From positions 18,225-57,428 of the forward strand of contig PADE01000161.1 in NCBI GenBank assembly GCA_002702965.1: DNA of 39,204 nt, read 5' to 3'. Positions 9,386 to 17,928 of this stretch are shown piece by piece. The position numbers and the translations under genes were made by a program. Under the pieces are notes generated by a model, which saw nothing but the letters and a program-made list of their open reading frames with translations, ran no database searches and had not been told where the DNA came from. This DNA is from Planctomycetaceae bacterium (GTDB lineage Bacteria > Planctomycetota > Planctomycetia > Pirellulales > Pirellulaceae). Numbering within the stretch: position 1 is the stretch's first letter; every line of letters begins with the position of its first letter.

Positions 9386-9844
9386 ATGACAAAGTCTGGA
9401 CAAACCGATCGGTCTCGCACCACTTGCGGTCCCGAGGTCGACTCGTCGGAAGCGGTTGCCGAGCGCAGCGGTAGCAGGCGGCTGTTGTATCTGCTGCTGG
9501 CGGCGCTGTTCTTCGCGCTGGGCCTGATCGGTATCTTTTTGCCGCTGTTGCCGACGACCCCTTTGATGCTGTTGACCAGTTACTTCTTGGTTCGCTCGTA
9601 CCCGCCACTCAATGACCGTCTGTTGCGTTCTCGACTGATCGGGCCGGTGTTGCGTGATTGGCAGCTGCGCCGTGGGGTTCGCAGGAGGGTCAAGTTCAAG
9701 TCGATCGTGTTGGTGGCGGTGGTCGTCGCCGCGAGTCTTGCGCTGTCCGAGCTGCCCAGTTGGTTGAAGATCGCGATTGTCGCCGTGGCGAGCGTCGGAA
9801 TCATCGTCATTCTCAAGTTGCCATCGATCGACGATTCGGTCTAA
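9386..9844 (+). CDS. DUF454 (YbaN-like) small inner membrane protein
   Basis: LLAALFFALGLIGIFLPLLPTTPLMLLTSYFLVRSYPPLNDRLLRSRLIGPVLRDWQLRRGV is characteristic of DUF454. Confidence 0.88.
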   Translation: MTKSGQTDRSRTTCGPEVDSSEAVAERSGSRRLLYLLLAALFFALGLIGIFLPLLPTTPLMLLTSYFLVRSYPPLNDRLLRSRLIGPVLRDWQLRRGVRRRVKFKSIVLVAVVVAASLALSELPSWLKIAIVAVASVGIIVILKLPSIDDSV

Positions 9845-9866
9845 CGACCTCGGCCAGTCGCGGCAG

Positions 9867-12800
9867 TCACTCGTTTCGCGCGGGGAGTTTTCGCGGGTAG
9901 TCAGGCGGCACGGGAACCTCGACGGGGTCTTCCTGGATGCGTTTGAGGAGATGTGCGACAGCGGCTTCCAATTGGGCGTCGCTGCCGTTGAACGTCGCGT
10001 GGGGCAGGTTGTCGACGACTACGTCCGGATCGACCCCGTGCCCCTCGATGAGCCATTGTCGTTCGGGACCGTACACGGCGGTCTGTGCTGCCGAGGCATA
10101 ACCACGGTCGACCAGGCGATTGTTGATGCTCAGCCAAATCTCGCCACCCCAAGTACGGGTGCCGATCAGCGGGCCCAGCTTCAGGCGACGAAAACCCTCG
10201 GCGAATGCCTCTCCGTCGGAGGCGGTGCGTTCGTTGCAGAGCACGACCATGTGTCCGCGAAAAGCGTACTGCATGTTCCAGTAAGGGGCACCGACGCGGG
10301 GTTTCCAGTAGAACCAGGCTTGGCGGAGCAATTTTTCCAGGATCCAGCTGTCGATATTACCACCCCGGTTGTGTCGGACGTCGACGATCAGCCCCTGGCG
10401 CTGGAAGACCGGGTAATAATGCCGGGCCCACTGGGAGATATCTTTGGAGGTCATGGCGCGCAGATGCACGTAGCCGAGCTTTCGTTCTCCCTGTTTCTCG
10501 ACCGCCAGGCGACGCGAGTACTCCCATTCGTCGTACCGCAGGTTGGCAGCCTCGACGGGGGAAATGGGCTTGACGATCACCCGCCGCGACGCCTCGGCAT
10601 CGGCGTCACGCACCTGCAACAGCACTGGTTTCCCCGCCTGGTTGCGCAGCAGTGCGCCCAGCTGGGGAGCTGACAACGTAGGCACCCCGTTGACCGCCTC
10701 GATGACTGCGCCCGGTTGGAGATCCACATCGGCTCTGGCGAGTGGGGAGAGCTGATCGGGCAGGTCCGGGTCGGTCTGGTAAACGTGTTCGACCCGGTAG
10801 CCACCTCGCTCCTCGTCGCGTCGGAAGGTGGCACCTAGCGAGCCCGGGAGAATTTGTTGTTTTGCGGTTCGGTGGTCACCGCCTCGCACATAGATATGTA
10901 AGGCCTCGAGTTCTCCCACCATTTGGGCGATCAGGTCATTCAGCTCGGCCCGATCGGTGACACGCTCGACCAGCGGAAGATGTCGCGTGAGAATCTGTTT
11001 CCAGTCTATGTTGTGCAGATTCGGATCGTAAAAATAGTCGCGTTCCATGCGCCAGGCGTCGACGAACATAGCCCGCCACTCGGCCACGGGATCGATCGAA
11101 AAGGTCCAGCTGTCCAACGCGATGCGAGACGCATCGAGTTTTGGGGATGCTTTGCCGTTCGCTTCGATGACGTACAGCTTGTCGTTTTTGTGAAGCAGTA
11201 GTTTCTTGAGATCGAGAGAAAAGTCATACGACTTGATACCCGACAGAATCGCGGTCAGCTCGGCTTTGTGTTTGCGTTCCATCGCCTTGAGTGTCCGCGG
11301 CTGCGGTTGAGCAGTGGCGCGCGAGACAAGGTACAGGTGTGTGGTTGTGACGGTTAATCGGGAGTAGTTGCCTGCCGCCAGCGGAACCCGCGTGAGGCGA
11401 CTGGCGATGCCTTCCAAATCGATCAGCACCGCCGGTTGGGGAGTCGGTTTCTCGGTCTTTTTCTCGGTCTTTTCCTCGGTGGTTGTTTCCGTTTCGCCGA
11501 CAAGTTCGTTTGGCGGCAGGAACGGAGAACGCCCCTTCCGCCGCAATGACAGTTCAAAGACTTCAGTGGTCCGATCAAAATAGGGTTCCGGTTGTCGCAG
11601 TCCCCAGGGACTGCTCACGAGGGAGGAAAAATGACGATCGGAGAGGAAATACAACCACCGGCCATCGGGACTCCAACTCGGTGAGTAATCGTCGTAGCGG
11701 TCCGTCGTCACCGCGGTCGTGGTCTGATCGTCGAGGTGATGAAGGTGGATGCGGCCGTTGTGGTTGGGGGCATCCGCCACGTAGGCCAGCCAATGGCTAT
11801 CGGGGGACCAGGTGAGATCTCTGAAGTTGAAATACTCCGATTGTCCGATGCGGACCGTTTCCTTGGTGGCGACGTCGAGTTGCCAGAGATGGTGGTTCTT
11901 GTCGCGGAAAGCGATCCACTTGCCGTCGGGTGACGGGACTGGTGGGTAGCGAAAGACGGCGCCATCGCGGGACAGCTGCTGCGGTGCTTCCAGTCCGCCC
12001 GCATGCAGGCGATGAAATTCGAATTCACCGGTCGTGTCGGACAACGCGACCAACTGGTTGTTGTCCGCCAGGAAGCGCGCGCCGCGGAACCGCACACCCG
12101 TTTGTCGCGTGACACGGACGCGCCGCCCCTGCTTGGCCGGCGTGACAAACACATTGCCCCGCACGGTCAGAGCGATGCGGCTTCCGTCGGGTGAGAGATC
12201 GAGTGCCGTCAGATACTCCAGCGGTTTCTCGATCCACTTTTGGCGGGTCTGTTCGAAGTCCGAGGAGAGCGTGATCGAAAGTCGCTGATCCTTACCTTCT
12301 GCAATCGAATACAGATACAGATCGGCGCCCCGTTGGTAGACGATGTGCCCTTCCGAAAGGCTGGGTGACAGAGCGTCGAACCCCGCGTGCTTGGTATGTT
12401 GCCGAAGTTCCTCTCCGGTGAGGTTCATCGACCACAGATTCATTGCGCCGTCACGGTCGCTGGCGAAATAGAGCCGGTCGTTCCAGAGCATCGGATCGCG
12501 GCTCGTGCCCTCGTAATTCGCGGTGAGCGGGATCGCCTCGGGAGTTGCCTGGGTAAATTTCCAGAGCGTTTCGGCGGTTCCACCGCGATAACGTTTGGTA
12601 CTGCTGGACTGTTTGGAGAGCCGCGTAAAAAACAACGTGTTGCCGTCGGGTGTCCAGCTCGCATCACTCGCCTGATGGAGTGGTACCCGCTCGATCGCGC
12701 GTGTTCTTGGATCGATGAGAACGAGCTGGGTATTGGGGAGCGTGGCGTAGTGCCGCGTCGTGTAGGCCACGCGACCGTCCGGGCTCCAGCCGACAACCCG

Positions 12801-13136
12801 AGACGACTCACCGTCGTACGTCAAGCGACGGGGCAGACCACCGGCCAAGGGCATCGTATACACTTCCCGAGGGCCCTCGTAGCCGGCCGAGAATGCGATC
12901 TGTGCGCCGTCGGGCGAAATGGCGGCGCGTGTCTCCTGGGCCGCGTGGGTGGTGAGCCGAGTCGCGGGTCCGCCCGCGCTCGAAACGCGCCACAGGTCCC
13001 CTTCCGCGGTAAAGACAATCGTGTCCTGGTGGATCGAGGGGAAACGAAAGTACCCGCGTGTGGGCGATTCCTGGGCGACGGCCGTTGCGGAAAGAGCCAG
13101 CGCTCCCAGTACGGCAAAGATCCAGCGAGTGTTCAT
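9867..13136 (-). CDS. Tricorn protease homolog (S41 family peptidase with propeller, PDZ and C-terminal peptidase domains)
   Basis: Signal peptide; WD40/TolB-like repeats (SPDGAQIAFSAGYEG, SPDGRVAYTTRH, SPDGRWLYFLSDRHFSS); PDZ-like region; DVRHNRGGNIDSWILEKL and NERTASDGEAFAEGFRRLKLGPLIGTRTWGGEI S41 motifs. Confidence 0.93.
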   Translation of the reverse strand: MNTRWIFAVLGALALSATAVAQESPTRGYFRFPSIHQDTIVFTAEGDLWRVSSAGGPATRLTTHAAQETRAAISPDGAQIAFSAGYEGPREVYTMPLAGGLPRRLTYDGESSRVVGWSPDGRVAYTTRHYATLPNTQLVLIDPRTRAIERVPLHQASDASWTPDGNTLFFTRLSKQSSSTKRYRGGTAETLWKFTQATPEAIPLTANYEGTSRDPMLWNDRLYFASDRDGAMNLWSMNLTGEELRQHTKHAGFDALSPSLSEGHIVYQRGADLYLYSIAEGKDQRLSITLSSDFEQTRQKWIEKPLEYLTALDLSPDGSRIALTVRGNVFVTPAKQGRRVRVTRQTGVRFRGARFLADNNQLVALSDTTGEFEFHRLHAGGLEAPQQLSRDGAVFRYPPVPSPDGKWIAFRDKNHHLWQLDVATKETVRIGQSEYFNFRDLTWSPDSHWLAYVADAPNHNGRIHLHHLDDQTTTAVTTDRYDDYSPSWSPDGRWLYFLSDRHFSSLVSSPWGLRQPEPYFDRTTEVFELSLRRKGRSPFLPPNELVGETETTTEEKTEKKTEKPTPQPAVLIDLEGIASRLTRVPLAAGNYSRLTVTTTHLYLVSRATAQPQPRTLKAMERKHKAELTAILSGIKSYDFSLDLKKLLLHKNDKLYVIEANGKASPKLDASRIALDSWTFSIDPVAEWRAMFVDAWRMERDYFYDPNLHNIDWKQILTRHLPLVERVTDRAELNDLIAQMVGELEALHIYVRGGDHRTAKQQILPGSLGATFRRDEERGGYRVEHVYQTDPDLPDQLSPLARADVDLQPGAVIEAVNGVPTLSAPQLGALLRNQAGKPVLLQVRDADAEASRRVIVKPISPVEAANLRYDEWEYSRRLAVEKQGERKLGYVHLRAMTSKDISQWARHYYPVFQRQGLIVDVRHNRGGNIDSWILEKLLRQAWFYWKPRVGAPYWNMQYAFRGHMVVLCNERTASDGEAFAEGFRRLKLGPLIGTRTWGGEIWLSINNRLVDRGYASAAQTAVYGPERQWLIEGHGVDPDVVVDNLPHATFNGSDAQLEAAVAHLLKRIQEDPVEVPVPPDYPRKLPARNE
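11448..11483. repeat. Short 12-bp coding repeat (tttctcggtctt x2 plus a degenerate copy) encoding an acidic/Lys-rich linker
   Basis: tttctcggtctt at 11448-11459 and 11460-11471, then ttcctcggtggt; encodes TEEKTEKKTEKPT in the tricorn homolog. Confidence 0.75.
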
Positions 13137-13234
13137 GGCGTTGCGATCTCCTCAAGCGATGTGGGGAACCGTCCAGCGGTGTTGGCGATCACCATCGACA
13201 ACACGATCGGGGTACCACAAAGAGGTGTTGTCAG

Positions 13235-15238
13235 TCATTTGTTCAGGGTCCGGGCGACGCGGAATCCCCAGTTGTCGGCTTTGAACGAGAGGGCGAATAT
13301 CCACCGGGCCGTACAGCGGGTGTCGGGTCCCGGTTGGACATAACCGCCACCGCGCAAGGCCCGTTGCGTCTGGTTCGTGACTTGCTGGTCGCCCGGATCG
13401 TGATCGCTGGCGACTGCGGGGGACTTGGGAAACGATTTCGCGGCGATGGTCGTCCATTCCATAGCGTTTCCCAGAACATCGAACAGCCCGAATTCATTGG
13501 GTAGGCCGCGCCCCACTTCCCGCAAACGCTTGTTGCCGGAGTTCTTGGTGTACCAGGCGTAGCGGTCCAGCAGCGCTTCGGAATGGGCGAAGAAACGGTT
13601 GGAGGTCGCACCCGAACGGGCGGCGTACTCCCATTCGGCTTCGGTCGGCAGGCGATAACCGGTCCGCTGCAAGCAACCTGCGGCGATCTTCATGCCGGCG
13701 TTGTACTTCCCTGCAGGATTGGGCTGGTAGCACCACTCCTGCTCGGGAATGTTTTCCTGCCGGTTCAACCAGTTGCAGAACTCGGCGCACTGGTACCACG
13801 TGATCCGCGTCACCGGGCAGGCGAGGCTGGGTGCGATGTCTTCGTTGCTGTTCGTGTCGGGTTTGAACTGGCGAAACAGCTTCAGCGTGATCTCGAGGGC
13901 CGCTTTTTGAAGTCGACGAATGGTGGTTTGCTTTTTCAGCGCCAGCTGGCGCTGTTGCTGGACGCGTTCCAGGAGTGTGCGCGATTCGGAGTTATCGGGG
14001 GGTAACAACGACTCCGCCAGATCGAAGTCGCCGCGTTCAAACGCGCACTGCGCATACGCCAGAGACGCTTCACGGGCACCCTCTGCGGACAGGTGGTTTC
14101 CGGGCCACAGCGAACTCGCTTGTTCAAATCCAAACAGGGCGCGCGAGAAGAGCTCGTAGTCGCCCGCTGTTTTTGCCTGCCGAAGTGTCTCCTGGGCGGC
14201 CTGGGCCAACGCCCGGCTCTCCTGGTGGTTGGCGTACACGCGCAAGGCAGCTTGAAAGTCCTGGACCGTGGTGAACCGATGGGTCGGATCGGTTTCCATG
14301 GCGCGCTGCGCGATCTGGATCAGTTCGTCATCGCGCGAGGTGGGTTCGACACGATTGACCGCCGCGTGCTGCAGGCACTCCATCAGGTTGCGACCTGCAT
14401 GCGGCGGTCGGCCGGTACAAATTTCATAGAGCACGGCCCCTAGCAGGTAAATGTCAGTGTGACGCCCGATGGCGGTCAACTTGCCCTGCGCCATCTCGGG
14501 TGACAAGTAGGCTGGGGTACCGCAGCAGGCGTGCTGGTCGGGGGCAGCCCGCGCGCATTCTTCGATCGTGATGCCGAGTCCCCAATCGACCACCAGGACT
14601 TCGCCAAAATCCCCGACCATCACGTTTTCGGGCTTTAGGTCACGGTGCAGGACACCGCGCGAATGAGCGAAGGCGACAGCGTTACAGACGCTCTCCAGGA
14701 TGCGGAGGTTGTCGACTTCCTGTTTTTCGGTGAGGTTCTCTGCCCAGGGAATCCCCTCGATGCGCTTCATCGAATAGAACACCGAGGGCCCGTCGATCCC
14801 CACATCGTAAACGCGAACAATATTGGGGTGTTCCAGTTGCCCGGTGAGCGTCGCTTCACGAAGAAACTGCGATTGGGTTTGCGCTTTGTCGGCGGTGCTG
14901 TCCTTGATCGTTTTGACACAGACGGTGCGAGCCAGCGAGGTTTGCCGGGCCTGATACACGACGCCCGTCGCCCCCTCTCCGAGTACGCGATCGACCACGT
15001 AATCGGATTGGCGGGGAGCAACCGACGGATCCTCTTGGCTCACATGGCGCGCATTCGGCGAAGCCAACGCGTCGCGGCTGGTGACGGCTTTCGGTTCGCC
15101 CGTCGCGCCGTCGTGCGTGAGCGTTTGATCGATCCGAGTGTCGTTTGCCAAGGACTGAATGGTCTGCTGCCAGTTGCCGGTGACGTCTGGTGAAAACGCG
15201 CGAAAGTCACCCGTTTGGTCAAAATTCGGGGAGGGCAT
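13235..15238 (-). CDS. Serine/threonine protein kinase fused to a C-terminal FGE/sulfatase-modifying-factor-like domain
   Basis: Kinase motifs VLGEGATGVVYQA, VCVKTIK, VLHRDLKPENVMVGDFGEVLVVDWGLG, GTPAYLSPEMAQG. C-terminal FGE-like RLPTEAEWEYAARSGATSNRFFAHSEALLDRYAWY...GRGLPNEFGLFDVLGNAMEWT...GFRVARTL. Start 15238 chosen because the longer ORF overlaps the next gene. Confidence 0.92.
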   Translation of the reverse strand: MPSPNFDQTGDFRAFSPDVTGNWQQTIQSLANDTRIDQTLTHDGATGEPKAVTSRDALASPNARHVSQEDPSVAPRQSDYVVDRVLGEGATGVVYQARQTSLARTVCVKTIKDSTADKAQTQSQFLREATLTGQLEHPNIVRVYDVGIDGPSVFYSMKRIEGIPWAENLTEKQEVDNLRILESVCNAVAFAHSRGVLHRDLKPENVMVGDFGEVLVVDWGLGITIEECARAAPDQHACCGTPAYLSPEMAQGKLTAIGRHTDIYLLGAVLYEICTGRPPHAGRNLMECLQHAAVNRVEPTSRDDELIQIAQRAMETDPTHRFTTVQDFQAALRVYANHQESRALAQAAQETLRQAKTAGDYELFSRALFGFEQASSLWPGNHLSAEGAREASLAYAQCAFERGDFDLAESLLPPDNSESRTLLERVQQQRQLALKKQTTIRRLQKAALEITLKLFRQFKPDTNSNEDIAPSLACPVTRITWYQCAEFCNWLNRQENIPEQEWCYQPNPAGKYNAGMKIAAGCLQRTGYRLPTEAEWEYAARSGATSNRFFAHSEALLDRYAWYTKNSGNKRLREVGRGLPNEFGLFDVLGNAMEWTTIAAKSFPKSPAVASDHDPGDQQVTNQTQRALRGGGYVQPGPDTRCTARWIFALSFKADNWGFRVARTLNK

Positions 15239-15338
15239 GGCCGTCACCTTCGTTGCCGAATCGATCGGTATGGTAAAGCGATTCTGATCGGCGATCTCGG
15301 GGCGTTTACCGGTTGGGGGGGATGGATCTCCCCGGGGA

Positions 15339-16469
15339 CTAGACCAGACGGAGCGTCGCCAGTAGTAGGTCGGCTTGCTTGGCAGCGCCTCGTTGATATC
15401 CCTGACCATCGTAACAGGCGATCAGTGCCCGCCGCTTGTCGAGTACGTGAAAATCGGGGTAGGAGACATCGCGCCCCCAAATCAAGGGCATGTGGGTGAC
15501 CCACCGCAAACGTTTTTGTTCGCGGTCCAGGCGGAAGATACCGGTCCGGGTGGTTCCCGGTTGATCGTCGGGAAAGGACTCGCTGCTGGTGCGACCGGCG
15601 ACCAGGACGGTGTCACCGACCAGGGCCGCTGCGGGGCCACCCAAGCCGTTGATCGGAGAGGACTCCCACGTCGTGTAAGGCGGTTTGGAGATCGAGAGAC
15701 GTCCCTGACGAGTGAAGGCCAACAGCGAATCGTCGGGCAGGAACAAAAGGCTTGTTTCGGTGAAAGCGCCTTGCAGAATGGTCGAAACCGGTTGCCATCG
15801 TATGCCGTCGGTGGATTGCAACAACTCGACACGCCGGTCACCCCGCATGATGTCAGCTGCCACGTAGTACCGGCCGCGATGGGCGACCGGTTTCCACCAG
15901 GAGAACGTTGGATCGTAGCATGGCTGGGGTGGACTCCAATGGTGACCGTCGTCCGATACGCTCACCTGGGTGTCGATCGGGTCGCCCCTTTGGCTCGCGG
16001 CATCACAACGGACGACATAGGCGAACAGTCGGGCGGGGGTTACCAGCATGTGGACTTCTGCGTCGTCGCCCGGGGTGTCGAGGGCCTCGGTCAACTGCCA
16101 TTGACGCGGCTGATTCGCCGTCGATTTGAGCAGGCTGATGCGGCCGTCGCTGGAGAGGTGTTCGGAGCCGGAGCGAAAAAAAATCCAGTAGTGGTTTTTC
16201 CAGAAGAAGATCGATGGCCGACCGTTCCAGCGGCCATCGGCATGAATTTTCTCGACACGTTCCAAGAGGACATCCGGCCCGTTCGCTGATCGATTGGAGT
16301 GCGCCACGCCACCGCGTGCCGCACTCGCCAAAGGTCCCCAACCGGGTAGGGCCGCGGTGGCCAAGGCGGTTTGTACAAAGGCGCGCCGCGAGCGATTCCA
16401 GCCTGAGGGTATCTTCTGGCGTCGAATGGGGATACTGGTTGGGGCCCGTCCGTTGTGCGGGGAGCTCAT
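15339..16469 (-). CDS. Tat-exported sialidase/BNR-repeat-like protein (exo-alpha-sialidase-like fold)
   Basis: N-terminus NRSRRAFVQTALATAALPGWGPLASA is Tat-like. Repeats DGRISLLKSTANQPRQW, DTQVSVSDDGHHWSPPQ and RVELLQSTDGIRWQPV are BNR/Asp-box-like. ATG at 16469. Confidence 0.72.
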   Translation of the reverse strand: MSSPHNGRAPTSIPIRRQKIPSGWNRSRRAFVQTALATAALPGWGPLASAARGGVAHSNRSANGPDVLLERVEKIHADGRWNGRPSIFFWKNHYWIFFRSGSEHLSSDGRISLLKSTANQPRQWQLTEALDTPGDDAEVHMLVTPARLFAYVVRCDAASQRGDPIDTQVSVSDDGHHWSPPQPCYDPTFSWWKPVAHRGRYYVAADIMRGDRRVELLQSTDGIRWQPVSTILQGAFTETSLLFLPDDSLLAFTRQGRLSISKPPYTTWESSPINGLGGPAAALVGDTVLVAGRTSSESFPDDQPGTTRTGIFRLDREQKRLRWVTHMPLIWGRDVSYPDFHVLDKRRALIACYDGQGYQRGAAKQADLLLATLRLV

Positions 16470-16681
16470 GATGGTTGTTTCCCGGTAAAGGGTTGGGAAT
16501 CCCGGGCCGTGGGGGTTCCCGGTATTCGCACCGCGGATCTGGAAGGGCGTGCCCGGCCGCCGTGGTTCCGCGCCGTTCTCTTCCAGCCGGCGTCGAGGTC
16601 GACAGTATAGCCTTGCCATGGGGCGCCTGCAGCGTTCCGAGGGCTCACGGCGCCGGTCCGGCGTCTTGTCCCGTCACCTGA

Positions 16682-16687
16682 TAGAAT
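16682..16687 (+). promoter_or_regulatory. Candidate -10 element TAGAAT upstream of the SGNH hydrolase
   Basis: tgaTAGAATgagCGG, 56 nt before ATG 16743. Confidence 0.35.
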
Positions 16688-16742
16688 GAGCGGCCCGCCA
16701 GAGCGACGCGTGGTGCCCTGGTCCCTTGAGGAGACTCCCATC

Positions 16743-17885
16743 ATGAACGAGTTTTCGTTCGACCGCCGACAATGGCTCGCCGGATCGGTTGCGGCGCTCT
16801 GGTTGCCGACGGCCGCCGGCCGCCTGTTGGGCGCGGTGCCGCCGCGCACCACAGGCGGCATCGATTGGTACAACCCGCAACAGTGGGGCGTGGAGGGCAA
16901 GGGGTGGCATCAGACGGCCCGCTATTACGATCGGCTGCCCGGCCGTGCCGAACAGTCGGTGCGTGGGGCGGTCTGGAATCTGAGTCGCCATTCGGCTGGT
17001 ATGCAGGTTCGTTTCCAGACCGATGCCAGCGAGATTCATGCCCGATACGGGCTTTTTTCGCCACGGCTGGCGATGCCGCATATGCCGGCGACGGGCGTCA
17101 GTGGGCTCGATCTCTACGTCCGCGGAGAGGATGGCGCGGAGCGCTGGCTGGCGGTGGCCATGCCGAAGTCGCAGCAGGTGGAACTCAGATTGACTGCGGA
17201 CCTCGACCCTCCGGGTGAGGGCACACAGCGGAGGTATACGCTCTATCTGCCACTCTACAACGGCGTCGATCGTTTGGAGATCGGGGTGCCGACTGGAACG
17301 CGGTTTATGCCCGAGGCTCCGCGTCGAGAAAAACCGCTGGTGTTCTATGGCACCTCGATCATGCACGGTGCGTGTGCCTCTCGACCCGGGATGTCGATTA
17401 CCGGAATTCTGGGGCGCCGGCTCAACCGCCCGGTGATCAATCTTGGATTCTCTGGCAACGGTCGGATGGAATCCGAAGTAGGTGCCTTGCTCACCGAACT
17501 CGACGCGGCGGTCTACGTCGTGGATTGTCTGCCGAACATGCGCGGTGCGGAAGTCCGACAACGCGCGGCGCCGCTCGTCCAGCAATTGCGTCGCGCCCGG
17601 CCAGAGACTCCCATTCTGCTGGTGGAGGATCGGACCTACGGGTACGCGCATTTGCGCAAGGCGTCTCGCCAAAGGCATCGCGCGAGCCGGCTGGCGTTGC
17701 GCGAGGCATTCGAACAGCTCACGGGGGCGGGGATTTCCGGAATCTACTACCTGGCGGGCGAACGGCTGCTCGGCGGGGACGGGGAGGCGACGACCGACGG
17801 GTCGCATCCCAATGATCTTGGCATGGTACGCTACGCCGATGCGTATGAGCCGCTGCTGCGCGAAATCCTGCAGGCCGCCGCTTAA
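16743..17885 (+). CDS. SGNH/GDSL-type hydrolase, likely Tat-exported
   Basis: KPLVFYGTSIMHGACASRPGMSITGILGRRLNRPVINLGFSGNGRMESEVG (blocks I-II) and TDGSHPNDLGM (block V D-x-x-H). N-terminal FDRRQWLAGSVAALWLPTAAG. SD tgaggaga before ATG 16743. Confidence 0.88.
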   Translation: MNEFSFDRRQWLAGSVAALWLPTAAGRLLGAVPPRTTGGIDWYNPQQWGVEGKGWHQTARYYDRLPGRAEQSVRGAVWNLSRHSAGMQVRFQTDASEIHARYGLFSPRLAMPHMPATGVSGLDLYVRGEDGAERWLAVAMPKSQQVELRLTADLDPPGEGTQRRYTLYLPLYNGVDRLEIGVPTGTRFMPEAPRREKPLVFYGTSIMHGACASRPGMSITGILGRRLNRPVINLGFSGNGRMESEVGALLTELDAAVYVVDCLPNMRGAEVRQRAAPLVQQLRRARPETPILLVEDRTYGYAHLRKASRQRHRASRLALREAFEQLTGAGISGIYYLAGERLLGGDGEATTDGSHPNDLGMVRYADAYEPLLREILQAAA

Positions 17886-17928
17886 GTGTCCACTGGCACC
17901 GTTCTAGAAAACAGCAGGGAGAAGGCCG

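Noticed and set aside
9777-10673. 298-aa + strand ORF
   Set aside because: Antisense to the conserved S41 peptidase domain of the tricorn homolog and overlapping the DUF454 end; no family signature.
12387-13343. 318-aa + strand ORF
   Set aside because: Antisense to the tricorn N-terminal propeller; no domain motifs.
16674-17807. 377-aa - strand ORF
   Set aside because: Mirror ORF of the SGNH hydrolase, which has clear GDSL-type motifs, an SD and a signal sequence.
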